Source: Candidatus Microbacterium colombiense (lineage in GTDB: Bacteria; Actinomycetota; Actinomycetes; Actinomycetales; Microbacteriaceae). From it: a stretch of 64,000 bases of DNA. Positions 1 to 9,523 of this stretch are shown piece by piece. The notes under the pieces are model-generated. The model was not told the DNA's origin, made no database searches, and saw only the letters and a program-made list of their open reading frames with translations. The translations under genes were made by a program, and so were the position numbers. The DNA lies in the NCBI GenBank assembly GCA_029203165.1, contig CP119308.1, forward strand, positions 2,604,001 to 2,668,000, written 5' to 3'. How positions within the stretch are numbered: position 1 is the first letter of the stretch; every line of letters starts with the position of its first letter.

Positions 1-842
1 TAGGGCACGTAGAGAGCGGGAATGCCGAGGGCACTGACCTCGGACACCGTCGCCGATCCTGAGCGCGACACGATCAGGTCGGCCAGCGCGAAGGCCAGAT
101 CCATGCGATCCACGTAACGGCGCATCGTGTACCCCGGCGCTTCGGGATCCACCATGTCGCTGCGCTCTCCGGTGACATGCAGCAGTTGCCATCCCGCATC
201 GAGCACGTCACGCCACGAATCCTGCAGCGCCTCGTTCAGCCGCTGAGCACCGAGCGACCCGCCGAACACCAGGAGCACCGGCCGCTCGGCATCCAGACCG
301 AACGCGCCTGCCGCCTCCCCCCGCGTCGCGGAACGATCGAGCTCGATGACCTCGCGGCGCAGGGGCATCCCGACCACCTCGCCGCCGCGCAGAGGCGTTC
401 CGGCGAAGGCGACGCCGATCGCCGCCGCCCCGCGAGCGCCGAGCACGTTGGCAAGCCCCGGCTTGGCGTTGGCCTCGTGGACCACGAAGGGGATGCGCTC
501 TCGGCGCGCAGCGACATAAGCGGGCGCCGAGGCGTACCCACCGAACCCGACCACCACGTCGATGCCGTGCGCGCGGATGTGTGCCCGCACCTGCGCGATC
601 GCCCGACGGAAGCGTCCGGCGAAGGCGACCGCCTGAGCATTCGGTCGGCGCGGGAAGGGCACCTTGTCGACGACGAGCAGCTCATAGCCGCGTGCGGGCA
701 CGAGGCGGGACTCGAGTCCCTCTGCCGTCCCCAGCACGAGGACGTGGGCGTGAGGGTCGCGGGTTCGCAGCCCGTCAGCGACGGCGAGCAGGGGATTGAC
801 ATGGCCGGCGGTTCCGCCGCCGGCAAGGAGGTACGAGGTCAC
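1..842 (-). CDS. murG: MurG, UDP-GlcNAc:lipid I GlcNAc transferase (3' end outside window)
   Basis: Last membrane-associated step of lipid II synthesis: transfers GlcNAc from UDP-GlcNAc to lipid I on the cytoplasmic face. The protein opens with the MurG glycine loop (LLAGGGTAGHVNPLLA, about residues 4-19). It continues with VVGFGGYASAP and the second-domain loop VFGGSLGAQRLNEAL, the classic GT28 signatures. About 280 codons are visible; the C-terminus runs off the left edge, so the true length is unknown. The start is GTG at 842, overlapping the ftsW stop in a GTGA junction, so translation is probably coupled. Last visible gene of the minus-strand dcw operon; murC and ftsQ/ftsZ are expected beyond the edge. 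Confidence 0.96.
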   Translation of the reverse strand, partial: MTSYLLAGGGTAGHVNPLLAVADGLRTRDPHAHVLVLGTAEGLESRLVPARGYELLVVDKVPFPRRPNAQAVAFAGRFRRAIAQVRAHIRAHGIDVVVGFGGYASAPAYVAARRERIPFVVHEANAKPGLANVLGARGAAAIGVAFAGTPLRGGEVVGMPLRREVIELDRSATRGEAAGAFGLDAERPVLLVFGGSLGAQRLNEALQDSWRDVLDAGWQLLHVTGERSDMVDPEAPGYTMRRYVDRMDLAFALADLIVSRSGSATVSEVSALGIPALYVP

Positions 843-2080
843 TTGGTGACCCTACCCCGCCCTGTCGACCGACCCTGGCGGGTCGCTGAGCGCGGCACCG
901 CTGCGTCCGATTCCGCGGCAGGGATCGTCCGCGCGAAGGCCAGCAGCACCCCGCAGGCCATCAGCACGGCCAGCAGCGCCGTGCCTCCCTGCGACATGAA
1001 CGGCAGCGGCACGCCCATGACGGGGAAGATGCCGATCACGACGCCGATGTTGAGCACGGCCTGTCCGACGATCCAGACGGTGATGCCCCCGGCCGCGACG
1101 CGGATGAAGGGGTCGTCGGTCTTGCGGATGACATGGAAGGCGCCGATGGTGAAGAAGGTGAACAGGGCGAGCACGACGATGCACCCGATCAGGCCGAGCT
1201 CCTCCCCCACGATCGCGAAGATGAAGTCGTTTCCCGCCGCCGGCAGCCAGCCGTACTTCTCCTGCGAGTTGCCCAGGCCGAGGCCGAAGATGCCGCCGGA
1301 GGCCATGCCCCAGATCCCGTGGATGGATTGATAGCAGTCCGTGTAGTACAGGTCGAGGTTGTCGCATGACGCCGTGATGCGGCGCATCCGGTCCCCACTG
1401 GAAAGGGCATACGCGAGAACGGCCGCCACTCCGAGGATCACCGGGATGATGAAGAGCCTCAGCTTCACTCCCGAGAAGAAGAGGCATCCGAGCAGGATCA
1501 GCACCAGCACCATCGCCGTGCCGAGGTCCTTGCCCGCGAGCACCGTGCCGATCGCGAGGGCGCCGACCGGCACCACCGGGATGAAGACGTGGTGCCAGGT
1601 GCCGAGCATCGCGTGCTTGCGCAGCAGGACGTAGGCGACCCAGAGAGCCAGCGCGAGCTTCAGGAACTCCGACGGCTGCAGCTGGAACCCGGCGATCTGG
1701 ATCCAGTTCCGGTTTCCTCCATCCGCGATGCCCAGCGGGGTGAAGACGAGCAGTTGGAGCGCGACGGCACCGAACAGCGCGGGCCAGGCCATCTTCTTGA
1801 AGAAGGCGATGGGCAGCCGGCTCACGAGGAACATGATCGGCACACCGAGGAGCGCGAAGATCCCCTGTCGCAACGCGGCCGTCCAGGGGCTCTCCCCGTT
1901 GCCGATCGCGACGGCGCTGGTCGCCGACAGCACCATGACGAGGCCGAACAGCGTGAGCAGAAGCGCGGTCGAGGTGATCATCAGGAACTCGCCCGATACG
2001 GGCGTGAACCGGCGTCCGAGCGATACCCGAGCAGCGAGGCCGCGCGACTCAGTCCGTGGCTGCCGACCGACCTGCGTCAT
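839..2080 (-). CDS. ftsW: FtsW, septal SEDS peptidoglycan glycosyltransferase
   Basis: Polytopic SEDS protein that polymerises lipid II at the septum together with FtsI, encoded in the same cluster. The 413-residue protein has about ten hydrophobic segments. Family motifs visible are GNRNWIQIAGFQLQPSEFLKL, split here as GNRNWI and QPSEFLKL, and the C-terminal PFMSQGGTALL. An upstream in-frame extension (to 2233) only mirrors murD, so I chose ATG at 2080 (MTQVGRQPR). That start lies inside the last 32 nt of murD, implying coupling. The N-terminus before the first membrane helix is basic. The stop overlaps the murG start by 4 nt. Confidence 0.95.
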   Translation of the reverse strand: MTQVGRQPRTESRGLAARVSLGRRFTPVSGEFLMITSTALLLTLFGLVMVLSATSAVAIGNGESPWTAALRQGIFALLGVPIMFLVSRLPIAFFKKMAWPALFGAVALQLLVFTPLGIADGGNRNWIQIAGFQLQPSEFLKLALALWVAYVLLRKHAMLGTWHHVFIPVVPVGALAIGTVLAGKDLGTAMVLVLILLGCLFFSGVKLRLFIIPVILGVAAVLAYALSSGDRMRRITASCDNLDLYYTDCYQSIHGIWGMASGGIFGLGLGNSQEKYGWLPAAGNDFIFAIVGEELGLIGCIVVLALFTFFTIGAFHVIRKTDDPFIRVAAGGITVWIVGQAVLNIGVVIGIFPVMGVPLPFMSQGGTALLAVLMACGVLLAFARTIPAAESDAAVPRSATRQGRSTGRGRVTK

Positions 2081-3584
2081 CGTCGCTCCCCCGGTCGATC
2101 CACTCTCGCACTGCTTCGGCGAAGCGGTGGCCGCGATCCGCGTAGCTGGAGAACTGGTCGAAGGACGCCGCCGCGGGAGCCAGCAGGACCGTCCCCTCGC
2201 CGTCGACGACCCCCGCCGCGATCTCCACGACACGGTTCATGACCTGTCCAGTGTCACCGGCATCCACCTCGAAGAGCGGCACCTGCGGCGCGTGTCGTCG
2301 GAACGCCGTCACGACCTCGGCGCGCTCGATGCCGATCACCACGGCAGCACGTGCCGTCCTGCCGGCGTCCGCGACCAGCTCGGCGAGATCGACCCCCTTG
2401 AGGTCGCCTCCCACGATCCAGACGGCCCCGGGGTAGGCACGCAATGACGACGCCGCGGCGTGCGGATTGGTCGCCTTAGAGTCGTCGACCCAGGTGATGC
2501 CCGCGTGACGTGCGATGACCTGGATGCGATGAGCATCGAGACGGAAGCCCTCGAGGGCGGTGTGGATCGCCTCGGGAGCGACACCGAGCGATCGCGCGAG
2601 GGCGCTCGCGGCGAGGATGTTCTGCACGATGTGCGGGGCGGAGAGCCCCACACGGTCCAGGTCGGCGAGCGTCGTGAGCTCGAGCGCAGAGCGCGAGCGG
2701 TCATCGAGGAACGCACGATCCACGAGCAGTCCCTCCACGACACCGAGGTCGCTCGGCCCGGGGATGCCGAGATCGAAGCCGATCGCGCGCGCGCCGTCCA
2801 CGACCTCGGCCTCCTCGACCATGCGCCGGGTGGCATCGTCGGCCTTGTTGTAGACGCAGGCCACGCGCGTGTTCCGGTACACGAGGGCCTTCGCATCGCG
2901 GTAGGCCTGCGCACTCCCGTGCCAGACGAGATGGTCGTCGGCCAGGTTCAGGCACACGGCCGCGTGCGGGAACAGCTCCCCCTCGATGTCCGACTGTCCG
3001 AGATACCAGAGCTGGTGACTCGAGAGCTCGACCACGAGAACGTCGAAACCGGCGGGGTCGCGCACCGCGTCGAGGACGGGCACGCCGATGTTCCCGCAGG
3101 GAGCCGCCCGCAGTCCGCCCTCCGAGAGCAGCGTCGCGGTGAGCTGCGTCGTGGTGGTCTTGCCGTTCGTCCCGGTGATCAGCACCCAGTCCGCAGGCGT
3201 GCCATCGGCGCGGGTGACCTTGTCGCGCAGACGCCAGGCGAGCTCGACATCGCCCCAGATCGCGATGCCGCTCGTCTGCGCCCAGATGACCACGGGATGC
3301 GACGGGGGGAAGCCGGGCGAGAAGATCAGGAGATCCGGTGCGAACGCGGTGAGAGCGTCGGGAACGACGGCGAGCGAGCCGAGTTCGAGGCGCGCACCGA
3401 TGACCGGCAACAGGCGCTCGTACTCCTCGTCGGCGGACTCGCTGAGCACGAGCACCTCTGCGCCGAGCTCGGTCAGGGTGTCGGCGACCGAGAACCCGGT
3501 CATCGAGAGTCCGAGCACGGCGACGCGAAGGCCCTTCCAGTCGGAATGCCAACTGGTGAGTGTGCGCAGACGCTCAGCCGACAC
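2049..3584 (-). CDS. murD: MurD, UDP-MurNAc-L-Ala:D-Glu ligase
   Basis: Cytoplasmic ATP-dependent Mur ligase adding D-glutamate to UDP-MurNAc-L-Ala. 511 residues, slightly longer than the usual 440-490. Visible are the N-terminal Rossmann-like start (VAVLGLSMTGFSVADTL), the ATP-binding P-loop (ITGTNGKTTTTQL), LSSHQLWYL, and the C-terminal domain motif WVDDSKATNPHAA. The start is GTG at 3584, inside the end of mraY (11-nt overlap). The gene sits between mraY and ftsW, as in other actinobacterial dcw clusters. Confidence 0.97.
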   Translation of the reverse strand: MSAERLRTLTSWHSDWKGLRVAVLGLSMTGFSVADTLTELGAEVLVLSESADEEYERLLPVIGARLELGSLAVVPDALTAFAPDLLIFSPGFPPSHPVVIWAQTSGIAIWGDVELAWRLRDKVTRADGTPADWVLITGTNGKTTTTQLTATLLSEGGLRAAPCGNIGVPVLDAVRDPAGFDVLVVELSSHQLWYLGQSDIEGELFPHAAVCLNLADDHLVWHGSAQAYRDAKALVYRNTRVACVYNKADDATRRMVEEAEVVDGARAIGFDLGIPGPSDLGVVEGLLVDRAFLDDRSRSALELTTLADLDRVGLSAPHIVQNILAASALARSLGVAPEAIHTALEGFRLDAHRIQVIARHAGITWVDDSKATNPHAAASSLRAYPGAVWIVGGDLKGVDLAELVADAGRTARAAVVIGIERAEVVTAFRRHAPQVPLFEVDAGDTGQVMNRVVEIAAGVVDGEGTVLLAPAAASFDQFSSYADRGHRFAEAVREWIDRGSDDDAGRSAATD

Positions 3585-4680
3585 GTGTCAGCCATTCGAC
3601 GTAGAACAACCCGACGGCCGAGACCGCGAGGAGACCGGCGATGATCCACAGGCGCACGACGATCGTCACCTCGGCCCATCCACGCATCTCCAGGTGGTGG
3701 TGGAAGGGGCTCATCAGGAACAGACGCTTGCCTCGCGTGAGCTTGAAGTAGGCCCGCTGCAGGATCACCGACCCCGAGGACAGCACGAAGACGCCGGCGA
3801 TGACCAGGAGCAACAGCTCGGTGCGGGTCAGGATCGCCATGGCGGTGATCACGCCGCCGATCGCCATCGAGCCGACGTCACCCATGAAGACCTTGGCCTT
3901 GGGAGCGTTCCACCAGAGGAAGCCGATCAGGCCGGCGGCGAACGATGCCGCGATGATGGCGAGGTTGAACGGATCACGGACCTCGTAGCAGCCGCCGATC
4001 GTGCCGGGGTCGCCCCCGGCGCACGGCTGCTTGAACTGCCAGAAGGCGATCAGGCTGTAGGCGCCGACAACGATCACTCCGGCGCCCGCGGCGAGGCCGT
4101 CGAGTCCGTCCGTGAGGTTCACGCTGTTCGAGGTGGCCACACCGATGATCGCGATCCACGCGAGGTACAGCGCCCATCCGAGGACGATGCCGAACGCGAA
4201 CAGGTTGAGCCAGGTGATGTCGCGGAAGAGCGAGATCGATTCGCTGGCCGGCGTCTGCCCGAACTTGTTGGGGAAGTTGAGGGCGACGATGCCGAAGGGG
4301 ACGATCACGAGCAACTGCCCGATCACCTTGCGCCACCCGGAGAGTCCGAGGCTGCGCTGGCTGCGCACCTTCATGTAGTCGTCGATGAATCCCACGGCTC
4401 CGAAGCCGACCATGAGCCAGATCACCAGGAGCGCCGACAGCGCAGGCTGCTCTCCGCTCACGTAGACCCCGGTGAAGTACCCGACGATCGAGCCGGCGAT
4501 GAAGATCACGCCACCCATCGTCGGCGTGCCGCGTTTGGCTTCGTGGCTCGGGTTCTCGACCGCTTCCGGGGTACGGATGACCTGCCCCCATCCCCACTTC
4601 CGGAAGAGCCGGAGGAAGACCGGGGTAAGGAACAGAGTGAAGGCGAGCGAGATCGCCGCCGCCATGATGAGTGACCTCAC
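3574..4680 (-). CDS. mraY: MraY, phospho-MurNAc-pentapeptide translocase
   Basis: Integral membrane enzyme that transfers phospho-MurNAc-pentapeptide from UDP to undecaprenyl phosphate, making lipid I. 368 residues with about ten membrane segments. Family signatures visible: KRGTPTMGGV near residue 49, the acidic loop FIDDYMKVRSQRSLGLSGW, NLTDGLDGLAAG, and the late FHHHLEMRGW. Start is GTG at 4680, which overlaps the murF stop in GTGA. The stop overlaps murD by 11 nt. Confidence 0.97.
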   Translation of the reverse strand: MRSLIMAAAISLAFTLFLTPVFLRLFRKWGWGQVIRTPEAVENPSHEAKRGTPTMGGVIFIAGSIVGYFTGVYVSGEQPALSALLVIWLMVGFGAVGFIDDYMKVRSQRSLGLSGWRKVIGQLLVIVPFGIVALNFPNKFGQTPASESISLFRDITWLNLFAFGIVLGWALYLAWIAIIGVATSNSVNLTDGLDGLAAGAGVIVVGAYSLIAFWQFKQPCAGGDPGTIGGCYEVRDPFNLAIIAASFAAGLIGFLWWNAPKAKVFMGDVGSMAIGGVITAMAILTRTELLLLVIAGVFVLSSGSVILQRAYFKLTRGKRLFLMSPFHHHLEMRGWAEVTIVVRLWIIAGLLAVSAVGLFYVEWLTRVG

Positions 4681-6089
4681 GAGAACAATTCTCCCAGACG
4701 ATCGCCGAGATGCCGAAGGCCCACGGAATTAGATGACTTGACGAGCACACGGTCTCCGTCGCGGAGCTCGGTGCGCAGATACTCGAATGCGGCGTCCTGA
4801 TCGGGGAGGTGAACGGCTTCGCTGTCCCACGACCCTTCGCCGACAGCCGACAGATAGAGGCGGCGCGCCTCCGGACCCACCACGACGATGCGCTGGATGT
4901 TGAGGCGCACGGCCAGCAGACCGATGCGGTCGTGCTCCTCACCGGCGCTCTCGCCCAGCTCGCTCATGGCACCCAGCACGGCGACCGTACGCTCACCGGG
5001 CGCGGTGATCTGCGCGAGCGTCCGCAGCGCGGCCGCCATCGAGTCCGGGCTCGCGTTGTAGGCGTCGTTGATGATCCGCACGCGGTCGTTGCCCATCGGC
5101 TGCATGCGCCAGCGCTCCGCGATCTCGACGGTCTCCAGACGAGCGATCGAGTCGGCGACCGACACTCCGAGCACGCCGGCAGCTGCGATCGCCGCGAGCG
5201 CGTTGGTGACGTGGTGGGCGCCGAGCACGCGGAGTCGTAGCGGGGCACGTGCGCCGTCGACCTCGATCGTGCATGCGGTGCCCGACGCGGTCACGACGAC
5301 GTCGTGGGCGCGCACGTCGGCGGCAGGACTCAGCCCGAAACCGACGACCGACATGCCCCGGGATTCGGCGAGAGCGCGCATCGCCGCGACCCGCGCGTCG
5401 TCGACGCCGAGCACGGCCGTGCCGGATGCGGTTGCAGTCGCGACGAGCTCCGACTTGGCCTTCGCGGTCTCCTCGATGCCTCCGAAGCCGCCGGCGTGCG
5501 CCATGCCGACCATGAGGACGACGGCCACATCGGGCTCGACCAGTCCGGCCAGTCGCGCGATACTGCCGGGCGCAGCCGCGCCGAACTCGCTGACGAGGAA
5601 ACGTGTGCGCTCGGTGACGCGCAACATCGTGACGGGAGCGCCGACCTCGTTGTTGTACGAGTTGATCGGCGCGATCGTCTCGCCCTCATCGGCCAGGATG
5701 CGGGCGAGGAAGTTCTTGGTGGTCGTCTTGCCGTTCGAACCGGTGATCCCGACGATCCGCAGGTCGCCCGCTGCGCGGACGCGCGCGACGACCTCGCGGG
5801 CGAGGTCCGCGAGAGCGGCGATGACATCGGGCACGACGATCTGCGACACCTCGTCGTCAACCGGACGTTCGACGATCGCGAGCACGGCACCGGCCGCCAC
5901 TGCCGCTCCCACGAATCGGTGCCCGTCGGTCTCCGCTCCGGGCTTGGCGACGAAGATCGACCCGGGTCCCATCACCCGGGAATCGGTGTCGACGACGCCG
6001 TCGACCACGGTCTCGGCGGAGTCGGTTCCGGCGAGGCGCAGTTCACCGCCGACAGTTGCGGCGATCTCAGCAAGCGACAGGGCGATCAT
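4677..6089 (-). CDS. murF: MurF, UDP-MurNAc-tripeptide:D-Ala-D-Ala ligase
   Basis: ATP-dependent ligase that completes the UDP-MurNAc-pentapeptide. 470 residues. The P-loop ITGSNGKTTTKNFL (about residues 115-128), INSYNNEVGAPVTML and the MurF-specific NDAYNASPDSM motif distinguish it from MurE. A GGAG ribosome site lies 4-7 nt before ATG 6089. It follows ftsI with only 27 nt between them, so no murE lies here, unlike the usual ftsI-murE-murF order. The stop is coupled to mraY. Confidence 0.97.
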   Translation of the reverse strand: MIALSLAEIAATVGGELRLAGTDSAETVVDGVVDTDSRVMGPGSIFVAKPGAETDGHRFVGAAVAAGAVLAIVERPVDDEVSQIVVPDVIAALADLAREVVARVRAAGDLRIVGITGSNGKTTTKNFLARILADEGETIAPINSYNNEVGAPVTMLRVTERTRFLVSEFGAAAPGSIARLAGLVEPDVAVVLMVGMAHAGGFGGIEETAKAKSELVATATASGTAVLGVDDARVAAMRALAESRGMSVVGFGLSPAADVRAHDVVVTASGTACTIEVDGARAPLRLRVLGAHHVTNALAAIAAAGVLGVSVADSIARLETVEIAERWRMQPMGNDRVRIINDAYNASPDSMAAALRTLAQITAPGERTVAVLGAMSELGESAGEEHDRIGLLAVRLNIQRIVVVGPEARRLYLSAVGEGSWDSEAVHLPDQDAAFEYLRTELRDGDRVLVKSSNSVGLRHLGDRLGELFS

Positions 6090-6116
6090 GACATCTCCAG
6101 GCGCGGCTTTCGCCGG

Positions 6117-7883
6117 CTATTCGAACTTGGGCAGCAACTCATCCATCGGCACGGAAGACGGCATCACGCGGTAGGTCTTCATCACCTGCGTCATCGCTTT
6201 CTGGAAGGCGGATGCGGTGGCCGCGGACGATACAACCTTAGTCGGCTCGTCCAGAGTGACCACGACGACGTACTGCGGATCGTCGACGGGCGCGAAGCCC
6301 ACCATGCTCGTGTAGTACACGCCGGCCTTGTATCCGCCCTTGCCGTCCGGAACCTGCGCAGTTCCGGTCTTGCTGGTGACCCGGTATCCCGGAACCTGGA
6401 TGCGCTCGGCGTTGCCACCCTGCACGGCGACGTTCTCCAGCATGCGGGTGAGGTTGGCCGCGGTCTTCTCGGCGATGATCTGCTCGTGCTTCGGCTTCTC
6501 CGCCGCGACGACCGTGCCGTCCGCCTTCGTGCACGACTCGACGAGCGAGAGATCGATCTTCTCTCCGCCGTTCGCGATCGCCTGGTAGGCACCCGCCACC
6601 TGAGCCGCGGTCACGGTGAAGTACTGGCCGAAGGTGGTCGTGTACAGCGACTGGTTGTCCCACTCGCTGACCGGGTGCAGAGTACCGGCGACCTCCGTGG
6701 GGAAGCCGATCGTGTCCTTGCCGACGCCGAAGCGCTGCAGGTAGTCGTAGCGGATCTCGGGGCTCACCATCGTGCCGAACTTCGACAGGGCGACGTTCGA
6801 CGAGTCGATCAGACCGCCCGCGAGCGTGTAGTTGTATGCGGGGTGCGAGAAGGCGTCGTTGATCACGGCACCGTTCGGGAACGTCTCGCGCGACGAGGCG
6901 CTGACGGTGCTGAGCGGCGTGAGGCCGGCCTTCTCCATCACGGCCGCGGCAGTGATGGCCTTGAACGTCGAGCCGGGCTCGAAGTCGTGGTGGAAGATCT
7001 CGCTCCCCCACCCGTCTTCCGTGATGGTGCTCAGGTCATTGGGGTCGAGCGCGGGCCATTCAGCGGCTGCGCGGATCTTCCCGGTCTTCACCTCGACGAC
7101 CGTCGCCGTGCCGCCCTTGGCCCCCTGCTTCTTCGCCTCTTCGGTGATCATCTGCTGGAGGTACCAGTTCAGGTCACTGTTGATCGTCAGCTGCACGGTG
7201 CCGCCGTCGACGGCGTTCACGGTGCTCTCGCTGCCGGGGATGACGACGCCGTCCTTGCCGATGCGGTAGCTCTCCTCGCCGTTGACGGGCGCGAGACACG
7301 ACTGCTCCATCTGCTCGATACCCGCCTGTGCGGTCCCGCTCCCGTCAAGGAAGCCGACGATGTTGCCCGCGACGGCGCCGTTCGGGTAGACGCGCGTCTC
7401 GCGCGCCTCCTGATGCAGATAGGCGAGCTTCAGATCGCGGAGCGCGATGTACTGATCGGTCGTGAGCGACTTCTTGAGCTGCACGAACTGACTCTTGGCG
7501 TTCTGCGCGAGTGCATCCGACACGAGAGCGCGCACCTCGTCGCCGGTCTGCCCGGTGATGGCAGCGATGTTCTCCGAGGCTTCCGCCCAGGGAACCTTCG
7601 GGCCCTTGTCCTCGAGCTCGGTGATCACGAGCGGGCTGAGCTCGGCGTCGTACACCATCACGCTCGATGCGAGCACGGTGCCCCCCGAGTCGACGATCGA
7701 GCCTCGTTGACCGAGGATGTCATCGCCCTTGCCGATGTGCTTGAGGGAATCGTTGACGTGTTCGTCCGCGCTCACCACCTGGATGTCGACCAGGCGCACG
7801 ACGAACACGGCGAGCACCGAGAGGATGACGGCGAGCGCGACGACCGTGCGCCTGCGTGGTCCGCGGGTTGCTCGTGTCGTCAT
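6117..7883 (-). CDS. ftsI: FtsI/PBP3-type class B penicillin-binding protein
   Basis: Septal peptidoglycan transpeptidase, partner of FtsW. 588 residues. One N-terminal membrane anchor (about residues 14-33, VVALAVILSVLAVFVVRLVD) is followed by a dimerisation domain and the transpeptidase domain. All three active-site motifs are present: STFK (nucleophile Ser), SSN, and KTGTA. Strong GGAGAG ribosome site before ATG 7883. Preceded by an ftsL-like gene and followed closely by murF. No PASTA repeats are visible at the C-terminus. Confidence 0.96.
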   Translation of the reverse strand: MTTRATRGPRRRTVVALAVILSVLAVFVVRLVDIQVVSADEHVNDSLKHIGKGDDILGQRGSIVDSGGTVLASSVMVYDAELSPLVITELEDKGPKVPWAEASENIAAITGQTGDEVRALVSDALAQNAKSQFVQLKKSLTTDQYIALRDLKLAYLHQEARETRVYPNGAVAGNIVGFLDGSGTAQAGIEQMEQSCLAPVNGEESYRIGKDGVVIPGSESTVNAVDGGTVQLTINSDLNWYLQQMITEEAKKQGAKGGTATVVEVKTGKIRAAAEWPALDPNDLSTITEDGWGSEIFHHDFEPGSTFKAITAAAVMEKAGLTPLSTVSASSRETFPNGAVINDAFSHPAYNYTLAGGLIDSSNVALSKFGTMVSPEIRYDYLQRFGVGKDTIGFPTEVAGTLHPVSEWDNQSLYTTTFGQYFTVTAAQVAGAYQAIANGGEKIDLSLVESCTKADGTVVAAEKPKHEQIIAEKTAANLTRMLENVAVQGGNAERIQVPGYRVTSKTGTAQVPDGKGGYKAGVYYTSMVGFAPVDDPQYVVVVTLDEPTKVVSSAATASAFQKAMTQVMKTYRVMPSSVPMDELLPKFE

Positions 7884-7926
7884 GGGATCTCTCCGTCGGA
7901 TCGGGGGTGGTCGGTGCGCGGATCGG

Positions 7927-8487
7927 CTAGTGCGTCGTGGGGCTGGGGAGGCCGTCGGTGATGGCGGGCGGCAGTTCCTGCGTGTTCGAGTTCACCGCGC
8001 CGTCGTTCGTGTCCGGGGTCTCCGCAGGCGGAGCCACGACCAAGGCGTTGCCGACGGCACCTGCCCCGTTCGGATCGACGGTCGAGTTCCAATCGGCGCC
8101 CGCGCCGACGCCGAACACCTTGCCGTCACTGAGTCGGAGGTACGACGGAGAACCGGCGACGACCATGCCGAGGTCGGCGGCTTCGCTCGCGAGCACCTGG
8201 GGGGAACCGAGTCCTGTCAGCTCCTCCTGCAGCGCGTGGGTGTGCAGGGTCAGCTCGCGCTGCTGCGACGACAGATCGGCCAGCGTGAACGAGTCCTGCG
8301 TGATCGCCAGCGACAGCACGACCTGCGCAGCGCCGATGGCGAGTGCACCGCCGAGAGCCGCCAGCGCGTAGGCGAGTTTGGGTCGACGGCGGGGCGCTGG
8401 CTGAGCGACCGGGCGCAGTCGCCGTTCCGGCCGACGCTCCGGGACGAGCGGCTGTACCGGCTTGCGGACCGTCGCGTTGAGGCTCAT
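7927..8487 (-). CDS. FtsL-like single-pass division protein (predicted)
   Basis: 186 residues. The cytoplasmic N-terminus is rich in Arg and Pro (RRPKLAYALAAL). One membrane segment follows at about residues 38-62, then an extracytoplasmic segment with coiled-coil potential (SSQQRELTLHTHALQEELTG, about 80-99). A low-complexity acidic/Pro-rich tail ends the protein. Sequence alone does not identify it. The FtsL assignment rests on this architecture and on its place between rsmH and ftsI, the usual ftsL position. It starts in an ATGA overlap with rsmH. Expected role: bridge between FtsQ/FtsB and FtsW-FtsI. Confidence 0.75.
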   Translation of the reverse strand: MSLNATVRKPVQPLVPERRPERRLRPVAQPAPRRRPKLAYALAALGGALAIGAAQVVLSLAITQDSFTLADLSSQQRELTLHTHALQEELTGLGSPQVLASEAADLGMVVAGSPSYLRLSDGKVFGVGAGADWNSTVDPNGAGAVGNALVVAPPAETPDTNDGAVNSNTQELPPAITDGLPSPTTH

Positions 8488-9422
8488 GCGCTCTCCCTCA
8501 CCCTCTCGGCTGCGCGCAGGCGCACAGGGATCGCTCGTGGATTGCGTGCACGTTCCGCCTCATCGGCGAGTTCAGCGCCCTTGGTGAGGATGCGGAATCG
8601 CGGGGCATGCTCGGGGAGCTCGACCGGGAGTCCGGCCGGAGCCGTCGATGCCGATGCGGCGGCGAACGCCTGCTTGACGAGGCGGTCTTCCAAGGACTGG
8701 TACGACATCACCACGATCCGTCCGCCGACGTGCAGGGCTTCCATGGCGGCAGGGATGGCATCGGCGAGCACGTTGAGCTCGGCGTTGACCTCGATGCGCA
8801 GGGCCTGGAACACGCGCTTGGCCGGGTGTCCGGCACGCTGCGCGGCCGCCGGCGTCGCGGCGATCAGGATGTCGACCAGTTCGCCGGAGCGCAGGATCGG
8901 CTTCTTCTGACGGGCGTCGATGATGAACCGGGCGTATCGACCGGCCAGCTTCTCCTCGCCGTAGCGCTCGAAGATGCGGCGGAGGTTGCCCTCGTTGTAG
9001 GTGGCGATGACCTCGGCGGCCGTCGTGCCCTTCGTCTGGTCCATCCGCATGTCCAGCGGAGCATCCTTCGAGTACGCGAAACCGCGCTCGGCCTCGTCGA
9101 GTTGGAGGGAGGAGACGCCGAGGTCGAAGAGGATCGCCGATGCGCCCTGGGCGTGCAGTCCGATCTCGTCGTACACGGTGTGCACGAGGGTGACCCGGTC
9201 TCCGAACGGAGCGAGACGCTCGCCGGCGATGCGCAGCGCATCGGTGTCGCGGTCGAGACCGATGAGACGGATATGCGGGAAGCGCTCGAGCAGGGCTTCG
9301 GAGTGACCGCCCATGCCGAGCGTCGCGTCGACGAGCACGGCTCCATCCGCCTGCAGGGCAGGGGCGAGCAGCTCGACGCAACGGTCGAGCAGAACGGGGG
9401 TGTGAATGTCTCGGAGGTTCAT
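8484..9422 (-). CDS. rsmH: RsmH, 16S rRNA (cytosine-1402-N4)-methyltransferase
   Basis: SAM-dependent methylation of C1402 N4 in 16S rRNA at the ribosomal P site. 312 residues from ATG 9422 (MNLRDIHTPVLLDRC). An in-frame extension to 9515 is poorly conserved in type, so I rejected it. The start has HTPVLL, and the SAM loop is VDATLGMGGHSEALL. FDLGVSSLQLD and the late SYQSLEDRLVK are RsmH signatures. An AGAAAG-like ribosome site precedes the start. Second gene of the mraZ operon; the stop couples to the ftsL-like gene. Confidence 0.96.
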   Translation of the reverse strand: MNLRDIHTPVLLDRCVELLAPALQADGAVLVDATLGMGGHSEALLERFPHIRLIGLDRDTDALRIAGERLAPFGDRVTLVHTVYDEIGLHAQGASAILFDLGVSSLQLDEAERGFAYSKDAPLDMRMDQTKGTTAAEVIATYNEGNLRRIFERYGEEKLAGRYARFIIDARQKKPILRSGELVDILIAATPAAAQRAGHPAKRVFQALRIEVNAELNVLADAIPAAMEALHVGGRIVVMSYQSLEDRLVKQAFAAASASTAPAGLPVELPEHAPRFRILTKGAELADEAERARNPRAIPVRLRAAERVRESA

Positions 9423-9523
9423 GATCTTTCTCGGGTGACCTTCGGCTCTGATCCCCCTCCGCTTCGCGACCCGGCACCGGGGAAGTGTGTCGGGGCGGGA
9501 GCGGCGGGGCATCACAGCCGTGG

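Noticed and set aside
5304..7961. 885-codon plus-strand frame across murF and ftsI
   Set aside because: Mirror of GC-rich coding on the other strand; Arg/Asp/His-rich, no ribosome site.
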